This document shows, piece after piece, positions 31,347-38,860 of a stretch of DNA of 54,502 nucleotides (positions within the stretch are counted from its first letter, which is position 1; the number at the start of each line of letters is the position of its first letter). The position numbers were made by a program, and so were the translations under genes. The notes below the pieces were generated by a model. That model had not been told where the DNA came from. It saw only the letters and a list, made by a program, of their open reading frames with translations, and made no database searches. Source of the stretch: Planctomycetota bacterium (GTDB lineage: Bacteria > Planctomycetota > E44-bin39); NCBI GenBank assembly GCA_004376375.1, contig SOJX01000026.1, positions 1 to 54,502 of the forward strand, read 5' to 3'.

Positions 31347-32057
31347 GTGAAAAGGCTGGTTGTTCTGATCTTTATCGTTTCGGCAGTAGGCTTGATCGCG
31401 GCGGCTCCGGGATGCAGCAGTGGAGGCGGCAAATCCAAGAGCGGGTCGTCAGGCAGCCCCACGGGCGGCGGCACCATCAACACCGGAGGCGGGACAATAC
31501 CCGGTACGGGCGGCACCGGCAGCACCGGCGGTACCGCGGGAGGCGGTTCCTGGACATATACGGGAGGCCATGCCACGGGGACCGGCGTCGGAATGCCCGA
31601 TACCAACGGCACTCCCATAGACGGAGCCGTCGACCTTTTCGAGGCCGTTAACTCTTACCGCCAGAGTCTTGGCCTGAGTACTCTTGTTGAAGATCCGAAC
31701 CTGTCCGCGGTCGCACAGGGTTATGCGGATTACCTTGTCGGGACAAGAGCGGTGTGCTCGGCGTGGGACGTGACCGACGCGGACGGAAAGACACCTGCCC
31801 AGCGCATCAGCGGGGCGGGTATAACTTTCATTAAATGCGGCGAGGCTGCATCGTACAGGCCCGCATTCAATACGGTTAATCTGATAATGAAATTATGGGT
31901 CGAGGGCGACAGCTGGAACCCGAACGGCTATAACGACGTGCTGACCGATCCGGACTGGACTCACGCCGGAGTCGGGCATGCGTACTGGCTCGCGCCGTCG
32001 ACGTGAAACCTGCCCTATTTCTATCACGCCTGGGTGATGGACTTCATCCAGAAGTAA
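31347..32057 (+). CDS. CAP-domain lipoprotein with in-frame UGA near the C-terminus (candidate selenoprotein)
   Basis: Read through UGA codon 220, the protein has 236 residues. GTG start with AAAAGGAG upstream. The signal ends 'AAAPGC', then a Gly/Thr/Ser tether to about residue 80. The CAP domain has 'AVNSYRQSLGLSTLVEDPNL', 'AQGYADYLVG' and 'DPDWTHAGVGHAYW'. The domain needs one more strand, and this is exactly what lies after the UGA: 'NLPYFYHAWVMDFIQK' then TAA, where 'AWVMDF' matches the usual YWVQDF ending. Cys171 (FIKCGEA) could partner the Sec. A 7-bp hairpin follows UGA at +15. Stopping at UGA would truncate the fold. Confidence 0.75.
32004..32006 (+). other. In-frame UGA codon 220 (candidate Sec)
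   Basis: TGA between ACG and AAC. The frame continues 16 codons through the last CAP strand to TAA. Confidence 0.65.
32021..32040 (+). promoter_or_regulatory. SECIS-like hairpin in the CAP gene
   Basis: CTATCAC, loop GCCTGG, GTGATGG form a 7-bp stem (one G-U pair). The stem begins at +15 and the loop at +22 after the UGA, with G as its first base. This agrees with the bacterial SECIS consensus. Confidence 0.55.
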
Positions 32058-32108
32058 CCGGGCGTGATAAAGGGTTATCTGGGAGATAATCCTGAATCGC
32101 AACACAAG

Positions 32109-32144
32109 AGCGCCGTGAGTAATTCACGGCGCTTTGTTTTTTTT
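32109..32144 (+). terminator. Rho-independent terminator of the STAS-lipoprotein operon
   Basis: AGCGCCGTGA and TCACGGCGCT form a perfect 10-bp stem with loop GTAAT, followed by TTGTTTTTTTT. Confidence 0.9.
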
Positions 32145-32145
32145 A

Positions 32146-32223
32146 AGCAGTCAGCAATCAGCGGTCAGCATTCAGCTAATATGAAAATATTAATAAAATA
32201 AAAAGCTGACAGCTGACAGCTGC
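32146..32223. repeat. Heptad repeat (CAGCNNT)n
   Basis: The units CAGTCAG, CAATCAG, CGGTCAG, CATTCAG are followed after a short AT stretch by AGCTGAC units, all with a 7-bp period. Confidence 0.75.
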
Positions 32224-32231
32224 TAACATGT

Positions 32232-32260
32232 TTGACTGTTAACCGTAGATATAGTATAAT
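32232..32260 (+). promoter_or_regulatory. Sigma-70 promoter of the tricorn-like protease gene
   Basis: TTGACT (32232-32237) and TATAAT (32255-32260) are spaced by 17 bp, 54 bp before the ATG at 32314. Confidence 0.8.
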
Positions 32261-32313
32261 CCCCGCTCAATATGCCTTTTCGCCGCACAAATACAAAACT
32301 ACTGGAGGAGCGT

Positions 32314-35300
32314 ATGTCCGGCAGAACATTTATAGTTGTTTTTATCGGCGTGGCAGTTTTATTTGCCGCATTGGACGGCATGGGCGCGCAGCCCGCGGGC
32401 ACGAAATTCGTGCAGTATCCCTCATACCACGACGGAACGATAGCGTTCGTCTACAAGGGGGACATCTGGATACAACCGCCGACGGGTGCGGCGCGGCCGC
32501 TCACATGGCACGACGGCGTGGACAGTTATCCCGTGTTCAGCCCCGACGGCAAGTGGATAGCTTTCAGCTCCAACCGGACCGGCAACTACGACGTCTTTGT
32601 AATACCTTCGCAGGGCGGCAGGCCGAAACAGCTCACGTTCCACTCCGGAAGCGACGTTGCCGTTGCATGGACTCCGGATGGAAAGAAAATCGTCTTCAAG
32701 ACGGGAAGAAGCAGCCTCTGGGGCTACAGGCTCTTCACCGTTGGGATGGACGGCAGACTGCCCGAAATGTACATACCCGTAAGGGCCTCGGATGCGTCCA
32801 TATCTTCCGACGGGCTGAGCGTCGTCCATACTCAGAAAAGCTCCCGCTACACGAGAAAGGGATACAAGGGCTCGTGCAATACGAAGATTTTCGTTTACGA
32901 AAAGGAAACGAAAAGATCGCGCCGCCTCCTCAATACCGACATGCATGAGAACCACCCCATGATATGCGGCGCCGACGTCTATTACGTCAGCGAGCTGAGC
33001 GGTACGTTCAACCTCTGGCGCGTGCCGCTCGGCGGCGGCAAAGCGGCCCAGGTTACGACGCACGGCAAGAACGGCGTCGCGAACCCGTCCGCCTCGCGCG
33101 ACGGCAAGGTCATCGTGTATGAGCACGAGTTCGATATCTGGAAGCTCGACGTTCAGTCGGGCAAGAGCGAAATGGTGGCCATAAACCTGGGCGCCGACTA
33201 CCGGGAAGCGCCGGTCGACTTCAAGTCGTTCAACACGTGCGACAGTTACGATGTCTCGCCAAAGGGCGACAGGGTTGTAATCGAGACGCACGGCGAAATC
33301 TTCACCGCGCCCGTCGACAAGGGACGCGTCGTGCAGATTACCGACAGCCATTACCGCGACCGCTACCCCAAGTATTCGCCCGACGGCAGGAAGATCGTTT
33401 TCGTTTCCGACCGCAGCGGGCGCGAGGAAGTTTTCATTATCGACGTCGACGGGAAGAACCTTGAAAAGGTGACCGACATCGACGCGAGGAAGCACGCGGT
33501 AAAGTGGGCGCCCGACGGGAAGCGCATTGCCGTCGCCATGAGCGACCACACGCTCCGCATTTACGACCTCGAGGCGAAAACGCACCGGGTGATGCTGAAG
33601 CTCGAGGAGCTCGCGCCCACGAGTTTTCTCTGGTCGCCGGACGGCAAGTGGATCGCATATATAAAACCGAACCGCGACCTCCAGGGCGACGTCTGCATCG
33701 CATCGGCCGTCGACGAGAACCCGGAGGAGCACGTTATCGTCGAGGACATGCCGCTCGACGAGTACCTCGAGACCTTCACGACCGAAAAGCTGTTCTTTCT
33801 CGGCGAGACGTCCGTGGACGACCGGGATATGGCGCTGTATTCGGTCTCCCTGACGAAAGAGACGGAAGACCCCGACGACCCGGAGGTGAAGGCGGCCAAA
33901 AAGAAAAAGAAGTCTGAAAAAGGGAAAGGCAAAAAGCCTGAAAAGAAACCCGGCGGCGAAGGCGAGAGAGAAAAGAAAGAGGAAGGCGAAGGCGAAAAAG
34001 AAGAGAAAGCAGAAGGCGAGGAAGAAGGTGAGAAGAAGGAAGAGAAGCCTGAAGAGAAAAAGAAAGAAGAGAAAAAGCTTCCAGAAATGAAAATCGACTT
34101 CGACCGCATCGAGAAGCGGGTCCGCAGGCTGTTCAAACCGGTCGCCCAGCTCCGCGGCGGGGCCGTCTCGCCCGACGGCAAGAGCATCGTGCTTCTTATC
34201 CGCGAAGAGACCGCCGAGAAGATGAACCAGGTGCTTTATTCGTACAACCCCGATGCCGAAAAATCCAAGCTCACGAAACTCGGGACCGCGTCCGACATGC
34301 GCTCGCTCGGCTTCAGCCCCGACGGCAAGAAGATTTTCTACCTCAGCGGCGGCAGGCTCTATTACCGCTCGGCGTCGCCGGGCTCGCCGAAGTCCGTTTC
34401 GTTCTCGGTGAAGGTCAAGATAGACAAGGCAAAGGAAATGTCCCAGGTCTTTCACGAGGCCTGGCGCGTGATGAAGCATACGTTCCACGACCCCGAGATG
34501 CACAAGGTCGACTGGGTGGCGATACGCGACAAGTACGCGGCCGCTCTCCCGTCGATTACGGACAGGACCGCGCTCGCCACTCTTATAAACAGGATGCTCG
34601 GCGAGCTCAAGGCCTCGCACATGGGCTACTACGGCGCGGGCCGGCGCAGCCGGCGGCGGGGTCCGTCAGATACGGGTATCAGCACGATGAGCCCCGGCTT
34701 CGAGCTCGAAGCGGATGCGGCTTCGGGCCTGTACCGCGTCGGGCACATCTACGAGGACGGCCCGGCCGCGAAAGACTGGGCGAACGTGAGCGAGGGCGAT
34801 TACATTCTCGAGGTCGATGGCAAACCGCTCAAGGCCGGCGAAAACTATTACAGGCTGTTCAACCACGCGCTGAACGACCGCGTCGACCTGACGCTTAGCG
34901 CAAGCATGGACGGCGCCGACAACCGCACCACGCGAATCCAGCTTGTAAGCGACAGAAGCGTTAATAGCCTGCGCTATTACGAGTGGGTCGAGGCGAACCG
35001 CGAGCACGTAAAGAAAGTCTCGAACGGGCGCCTCGCGTACCTGCATATTCCCTCGATGTCGCGCAGGCCGCTCGCCCGTTTCAAGATGGAGCTGGAGCAG
35101 TTCCGTCTGCACGAGGGGATTATTATCGACGTGCGTTTCAACGGCGGCGGCAATATCGACCAGCAGCTTCTCGACGTCCTCGAGCGCGGCTACTACGGGT
35201 TTTCGTGCCTCAGGGGCTCGGTGCCCGTGCCGCACCACCGCTCGGGCTTTTTCGGGAAAAAGTGCGTACTGCAGAACGAGTACTCGTTTTCCGACGCCGA

Positions 35301-35610
35301 AGTCTTCCCGGCCGGGTTCCGCGACCTGAAGCTGGGCAAGCTCATCGGCATGCCGACCGGCGGCGGCGTTATCGGAACCTCGAGCCACCGGCTTATGGAC
35401 GGCTCCTCGATGCGCACGCCGAGGTGGAGCTATTATTCCAAGGACAAGATCAACCTTGAGAACCTCGGCGTCCAGCCGGATATCAAGGTCGACTGCACGC
35501 CCGAGGACCAGGTGGCCGGCCGCGACCCGCAACTTGACCGCGCGATCGAAGAAATGATGAAGCAGCTGCCGGCCGAGCCGCCGAAACCGCTCGAAAGGCC
35601 CAACTGGTAA
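32314..35610 (+). CDS. Tricorn-like protease, exported
   Basis: The protein has 1098 residues. A signal peptide (1-25) is followed by a WD40/TolB-like propeller region ('SPDGKWIAFSSNRTGNYDVF', 'SPDGRKIVFVSDRSGREEVF') to about residue 520, and a Lys/Glu-rich low-complexity insert at about 525-590. Further propeller blades come next, then a core domain with Ser768-His769 (LKASHMGYY), a PDZ-like segment (about 790-870) and the S41-type domain with Ser993-Asp994 (NEYSFSDAE) and Glu1049 (INLENLG). Spacing of these residues matches the tricorn catalytic set. It should cleave oligopeptides, here probably in the periplasm. I chose ATG 32314 for its GGAGGAG and signal peptide. The KE-rich insert is unusual. 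Confidence 0.92.
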   Translation: MSGRTFIVVFIGVAVLFAALDGMGAQPAGTKFVQYPSYHDGTIAFVYKGDIWIQPPTGAARPLTWHDGVDSYPVFSPDGKWIAFSSNRTGNYDVFVIPSQGGRPKQLTFHSGSDVAVAWTPDGKKIVFKTGRSSLWGYRLFTVGMDGRLPEMYIPVRASDASISSDGLSVVHTQKSSRYTRKGYKGSCNTKIFVYEKETKRSRRLLNTDMHENHPMICGADVYYVSELSGTFNLWRVPLGGGKAAQVTTHGKNGVANPSASRDGKVIVYEHEFDIWKLDVQSGKSEMVAINLGADYREAPVDFKSFNTCDSYDVSPKGDRVVIETHGEIFTAPVDKGRVVQITDSHYRDRYPKYSPDGRKIVFVSDRSGREEVFIIDVDGKNLEKVTDIDARKHAVKWAPDGKRIAVAMSDHTLRIYDLEAKTHRVMLKLEELAPTSFLWSPDGKWIAYIKPNRDLQGDVCIASAVDENPEEHVIVEDMPLDEYLETFTTEKLFFLGETSVDDRDMALYSVSLTKETEDPDDPEVKAAKKKKKSEKGKGKKPEKKPGGEGEREKKEEGEGEKEEKAEGEEEGEKKEEKPEEKKKEEKKLPEMKIDFDRIEKRVRRLFKPVAQLRGGAVSPDGKSIVLLIREETAEKMNQVLYSYNPDAEKSKLTKLGTASDMRSLGFSPDGKKIFYLSGGRLYYRSASPGSPKSVSFSVKVKIDKAKEMSQVFHEAWRVMKHTFHDPEMHKVDWVAIRDKYAAALPSITDRTALATLINRMLGELKASHMGYYGAGRRSRRRGPSDTGISTMSPGFELEADAASGLYRVGHIYEDGPAAKDWANVSEGDYILEVDGKPLKAGENYYRLFNHALNDRVDLTLSASMDGADNRTTRIQLVSDRSVNSLRYYEWVEANREHVKKVSNGRLAYLHIPSMSRRPLARFKMELEQFRLHEGIIIDVRFNGGGNIDQQLLDVLERGYYGFSCLRGSVPVPHHRSGFFGKKCVLQNEYSFSDAEVFPAGFRDLKLGKLIGMPTGGGVIGTSSHRLMDGSSMRTPRWSYYSKDKINLENLGVQPDIKVDCTPEDQVAGRDPQLDRAIEEMMKQLPAEPPKPLERPNW

Positions 35611-35612
35611 TA

Positions 35613-35655
35613 AGTCGTGTGTCGTTTGTCGTGAGTCGTGTGTCGAGTGTCATAT
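35613..35655. repeat. Heptad repeat (GTCGTGT)n
   Basis: The units GTCGTGT, GTCGTTT, GTCGTGA, GTCGTGT and GTCGAGT have a 7-bp period, between convergent genes. Confidence 0.85.
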
Positions 35656-35661
35656 TATAAT

Positions 35662-37251
35662 CTAAAGGCCGAGGCGCTTCAGGGCTTTGTCGAGCAGCTC
35701 CTCGGCTTCTTTTATTTTGTTGCTTCTTATCAGCTTTTCGAATTCCTTCATCATTTCGCCGATAGCTGACGGGTCTTTCCCTTCCCTGTGCCATGCCCGG
35801 ATACCCTGCTGAATTTTTTTGACTTTTCCCTGGATGCGCTCACGTGTCTCCTTCATTTTTTCGGGGGATTTTTTTTCTCCCTGCCCTTTTGTGGGTTTTG
35901 TCTTGAGGTTCGTTCTCAGCGGTTTTCCGGTCAGAAATCTTTTGTAAGCCTCGATGGCTTCCTCGCTCCAGACGCCTTTTTCCAGTCTGTTGGTCAGGCC
36001 CTGGCTGGTCGCGCCGACGTTCATGACGATGACGGTCGCCCCGTAATCGAAATGCCAGCTCAGGTATTTTTCGGGGTGAATTCCTTTTCCAAAAGCGGGG
36101 TTCGCCTCGGTGCCTCCCCAGTGCGGGTTGCCGTGTTTCTTCAGTTCTTCATAGAGCAGCCTGAAATCTTTTTTCAGAGGACCGGCCGTATAGGTCGTCC
36201 ATCCCGGTCTCGAATACTTGTTGAACGCGATCCGGTTCGGCGCTTTCGAGTACTCGAGCATTTTCGTACCGGGGCAGCCCGCGGCGGCCGCGATGTGCGT
36301 GTACATCTTGTTTTTGGGGACGCCGGCATCCTTGAGCTGTTTGCACCAGTAGGCGACGTATTCCTGGTTTATCTCCGCGAGCGCTTTCGCAAAATCCTTC
36401 GGAGGCTTCTTTTTGCCATACCCCTTGTTCGTAAGCGCGTTGTAACCGAGCCGCGCCTTCGGGGTCTTGTCCTTCTCCATCATCTTTGCAATTCTGGGAT
36501 TGATTTTATCGATAACGGAATAATCCGGGAGCATCTGCTCAGCGCCCACCGTGATTCCGGCGAACAGGTATTCCTTTTTCGCTTTTTTCAGTTTCTTCAT
36601 TACCAGTTCAAAGCGCGGGATGACTTTCCCCTTGACCATTCCGGCGATTTCCTCGAGGACTTTCGGACTGTTGTAGCACATTACCGGTTCCATTTTCTCG
36701 GGCGTGCCCCAGTCGCGGTAGCGGTGGGGGAAAGGCGTTCCGTCCCAGTCCGTCCACTCGACGTTTTTTTTGTTTTCCGGGTCGTAGCCGGGTTTGTCTT
36801 TCTGATTATAGTTCCACAGGTCCGGTCTGTCTTTCCACTCGAGCGACTCGACGAAAAAGTACATCCCGATATCGCGCTTGACGGCCACGTCAACCGCTTC
36901 CTCGAGTATCGCGTCGAAGTGCTCTTTCGGGATTTTCCGCCACGTGGGAAGCGGCAGGGCAAAAGCGAGCTTATGCTTTTCATCGCCCGTCGCGCCGATT
37001 CTGTTTATTATCGTCTGAATGACGGAATCCAGATTCCCCTTCATGCCTTTCCCCTTGAACATCGAGCGGGAGGGCATGAAGACAAGGTACTGCGTCTCGG
37101 TTGTCTTGCGTTTGTATTTCGAGACAGTGTCCTTTTCCTTGCCGGGAGGCGGAGTCCCAGCGGGCTTATCCTCGGCAAGGAGCGCGAATGCGAAGAAAAG
37201 AACCAGCACGGCAATCAGTGCCTGCCGCCATTTGCATTGCATTATTTTCAT
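35662..37251 (-). CDS. Secreted TIM-barrel-like protein, possible glycoside hydrolase
   Basis: The protein has 529 residues. A signal peptide covers about 1-26 ('ALIAVLVLFFAFALLAEDKP'). Residues 50-430 alternate strands and helices with features of clan A glycosidases: 'DIGMYFFVESLEW', 'WTDWDGTPFPHRYRDWGTPE', 'YLFAGITVGAEQ' (Glu238) and 'NPHWGGTEANP' (Glu382), which could be the acid/base and nucleophile pair. The C-terminal 90 residues are a Lys/Glu-rich helical tail ('EKMKETRERIQGKVKKIQQG'). I cannot name a CAZy family. It could be an inactive barrel. Start ATG 37251; a second ATG three codons later is equally possible. Confidence 0.65.
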   Translation of the reverse strand: MKIMQCKWRQALIAVLVLFFAFALLAEDKPAGTPPPGKEKDTVSKYKRKTTETQYLVFMPSRSMFKGKGMKGNLDSVIQTIINRIGATGDEKHKLAFALPLPTWRKIPKEHFDAILEEAVDVAVKRDIGMYFFVESLEWKDRPDLWNYNQKDKPGYDPENKKNVEWTDWDGTPFPHRYRDWGTPEKMEPVMCYNSPKVLEEIAGMVKGKVIPRFELVMKKLKKAKKEYLFAGITVGAEQMLPDYSVIDKINPRIAKMMEKDKTPKARLGYNALTNKGYGKKKPPKDFAKALAEINQEYVAYWCKQLKDAGVPKNKMYTHIAAAAGCPGTKMLEYSKAPNRIAFNKYSRPGWTTYTAGPLKKDFRLLYEELKKHGNPHWGGTEANPAFGKGIHPEKYLSWHFDYGATVIVMNVGATSQGLTNRLEKGVWSEEAIEAYKRFLTGKPLRTNLKTKPTKGQGEKKSPEKMKETRERIQGKVKKIQQGIRAWHREGKDPSAIGEMMKEFEKLIRSNKIKEAEELLDKALKRLGL

Positions 37252-37274
37252 GGATATGTTCCTGTTCCTTCTTT

Positions 37275-37605
37275 GTCACTCCCGCGCAGGCGGGAGTCCA
37301 GTTTGCAGACACGCCCGGAACGGGCGGAACAAAGTAGCCTGGGGTGGAGGCCGCCAAGGCGGCCGGAACCCCAGGAAAGTGGATTATGTAAAACAACCGG
37401 CCCTGCAGGGGCCGGACAATACTCTTACGACGCTTATATTTGTTTTGCCCTTTCAGGGCAAGGATAAATTGGGTGGAACCGTTTACCTGGGGTTCCGTTC
37501 GCTGCGCTCACTCCACCCCAGGCTACTCTGTCACGCCGCTCCGCGGCGGCGAGGGATCGGGGACGTGTACCGATTTCGCGCAGCGAAATTGGTACATGTC
37601 CCCGG
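37275..37605. repeat. Island of palindromic repeats
   Basis: In order: a CACTCCCGCGCAGGCGGGAG unit (37275-37301); a CCTGGGG...CCCCAGG nest with an inner GGCCGCC-AAG-GGCGGCC-type hairpin (37338-37374); CCGGCCC-TGCA-GGGGCCGG (37397-37415); TTGCCCT-TTC-AGGGCAA (37445-37461); a second CCTGGGG...CCCCAGG element (about 37487-37522); and a ~22-bp near-perfect hairpin with GGGGACGTGTACC and GGTACATGTCCCC arms (37557-37605). No gene is present between 37252 and 37630. Confidence 0.85.
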
Positions 37606-37630
37606 AAGCCCGAGCGTAATAAAATAACGT

Positions 37631-38653
37631 TTATTCCTTATCGACGCCTGACCCCTGACTCTTGACGCTCGACGCTTTGAGTTCCTCGCCCGTCTTCGCG
37701 CCGTGTGCGCGGAGGAGCTTAATTATTTTTTCAACTTCCTTTTCTTGGTCGGCTCTATGCATATTCCCCTTACATCTCTTAATGAGGTCAAATGGAGTTT
37801 CACCGTTGTTGTTCAAAGAATTTACGTCAGCTCCTTTTTCCAATAGAAGATGGACAACATCTTTCCATCTGAATGCGGACCATACAGCATTATGCAAAGG
37901 TGTTGAGCCAAAGCTGTTTTTGGCACTTACATCAGCACCTTCATTAATCAGGATTTTTGCAGCGTCCATAAAACTGTGTTGTGCTGCCCAATGCAACGGA
38001 GTATCTCCTGAAAAATTCCTTGCGTGAATATCCGTACCGGCGTTGATTAATAATGAAGTCATTACGGAACTGTTCATTGAAAAGTACGCTAATGCATAAT
38101 GTAGAGGCGTACCACCGATATCATCCTTTAGATTAACATCAATACCAGCAGATAATGCATTTCTAACTGTGTCGAAGTTTCCACGGACTACTGCATGGTG
38201 AAAACCCGTAGTTCCTGTTGGTCCAGGTGTATTTAAAGATGGATGAATAATATAATAGCGGTGTGCTATTTTATCTCCAAGAATATATATTCCTGCTGTG
38301 ATAATTAAAATAACTAACCCACGCCAGCCCAAAAAGTTTTTTCCGTATGCTGAAAACCATGTAACGGGGACGAGATGGCTTTCAGGTTTAGAATACGCAA
38401 CGACTAACCACCGATGAATCGGATATGCGAAGACTAATCCGGCAAGAATTCCAGCAATGCCGTTTACAAGAAAACTGATATTGACAAACTTATAGAATTC
38501 AATATGCCCTGGAAGTGATAATAGGCCTGTGTTTCTGTATGATAGAGGGAAAAACCCGCCAATTAATTCCGCAATAAACAGCCACACCGCAACCGAAAAC
38601 ACCAGGACGTAAAAGAAATGCCGTTTGCGTGAGATGAGGGGAGGGGGTTCCAT
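37631..38653 (-). CDS. Membrane-anchored ankyrin-repeat protein 2
   Basis: The protein has 340 residues and is a paralogue of the gene at 27799. The first 125 residues share its membrane region (MEPPPLISRKRHFFYVLVFS, 'FLGWRGLVILIITAGIYILG'). Five to six ankyrin repeats follow ('GGTPLHYALAYFSMNSSVMT', 'GDTPLHWAAQHSFMDAAKIL', 'GSTPLHNAVWSAFRWKDVVH'). The last ~15 codons (ASSVKSQGSGVDKE) run into a 7-bp-period repeat (37640-37680), so the C-terminus seems to have been extended by repeat DNA. The ankyrin part is AT-richer than the surroundings. The role is unknown; ankyrins bind proteins. Confidence 0.82.
   Translation of the reverse strand: MEPPPLISRKRHFFYVLVFSVAVWLFIAELIGGFFPLSYRNTGLLSLPGHIEFYKFVNISFLVNGIAGILAGLVFAYPIHRWLVVAYSKPESHLVPVTWFSAYGKNFLGWRGLVILIITAGIYILGDKIAHRYYIIHPSLNTPGPTGTTGFHHAVVRGNFDTVRNALSAGIDVNLKDDIGGTPLHYALAYFSMNSSVMTSLLINAGTDIHARNFSGDTPLHWAAQHSFMDAAKILINEGADVSAKNSFGSTPLHNAVWSAFRWKDVVHLLLEKGADVNSLNNNGETPFDLIKRCKGNMHRADQEKEVEKIIKLLRAHGAKTGEELKASSVKSQGSGVDKE
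37640..37680. repeat. Heptad repeat overlapping a gene end
   Basis: The units CGCCTGA, CCCCTGA, CTCTTGA, CGCTCGA, CGCTTTGA have a 7-bp period and encode the C-terminus of the ankyrin gene on the minus strand. Confidence 0.7.
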
Positions 38654-38702
38654 ATATTAATATTCTAACCCGGGCGGCGGGAGGCGCAAGTGGAAAGGAG
38701 AA

Positions 38703-38790
38703 AAGCACTCAGCTTTCAGCAGTCAGCACTCAGCATATTATCTATTAATAATAAATATGCTGAAAGCTGAATGCCGAAAGCTGAAGGCTA
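38703..38790. repeat. Two heptad repeat tracts (CAGCNNT and GCTGAAN)
   Basis: CAGCTTT, CAGCAGT, CAGCACT, CAGCAT is followed after an AT stretch by GCTGAAA, GCTGAAT, GCCGAAA, GCTGAAG, each with a 7-bp period. The two tracts are inverted relative to each other. Confidence 0.8.
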
Positions 38791-38794
38791 AATA

Positions 38795-38834
38795 CAAAAA
38801 ACCCGCAGGCGCGCAGGTGCGTGCGGGTTTTTGT
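38795..38834 (-). terminator. Terminator of the sigma-54 operon 42509-38861
   Basis: ACAAAAAACCCGCA and TGCGGGTTTTTGT pair around a 14-base loop. A and T runs lie on both sides, so it can act bidirectionally. It starts 27 bases after the TGA stop of the DUF1570 gene. Confidence 0.85.
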
Positions 38835-38860
38835 GTTCGATAGAATTTGTTCGGACGCAA

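Noticed and set aside
32422..34620. Long minus-strand open frame of over 700 codons opposite the tricorn gene.
   Set aside because: It mirrors a strongly coding plus-strand gene with high GC in third positions. Its translation shows no domain and it has no promoter or ribosome site.
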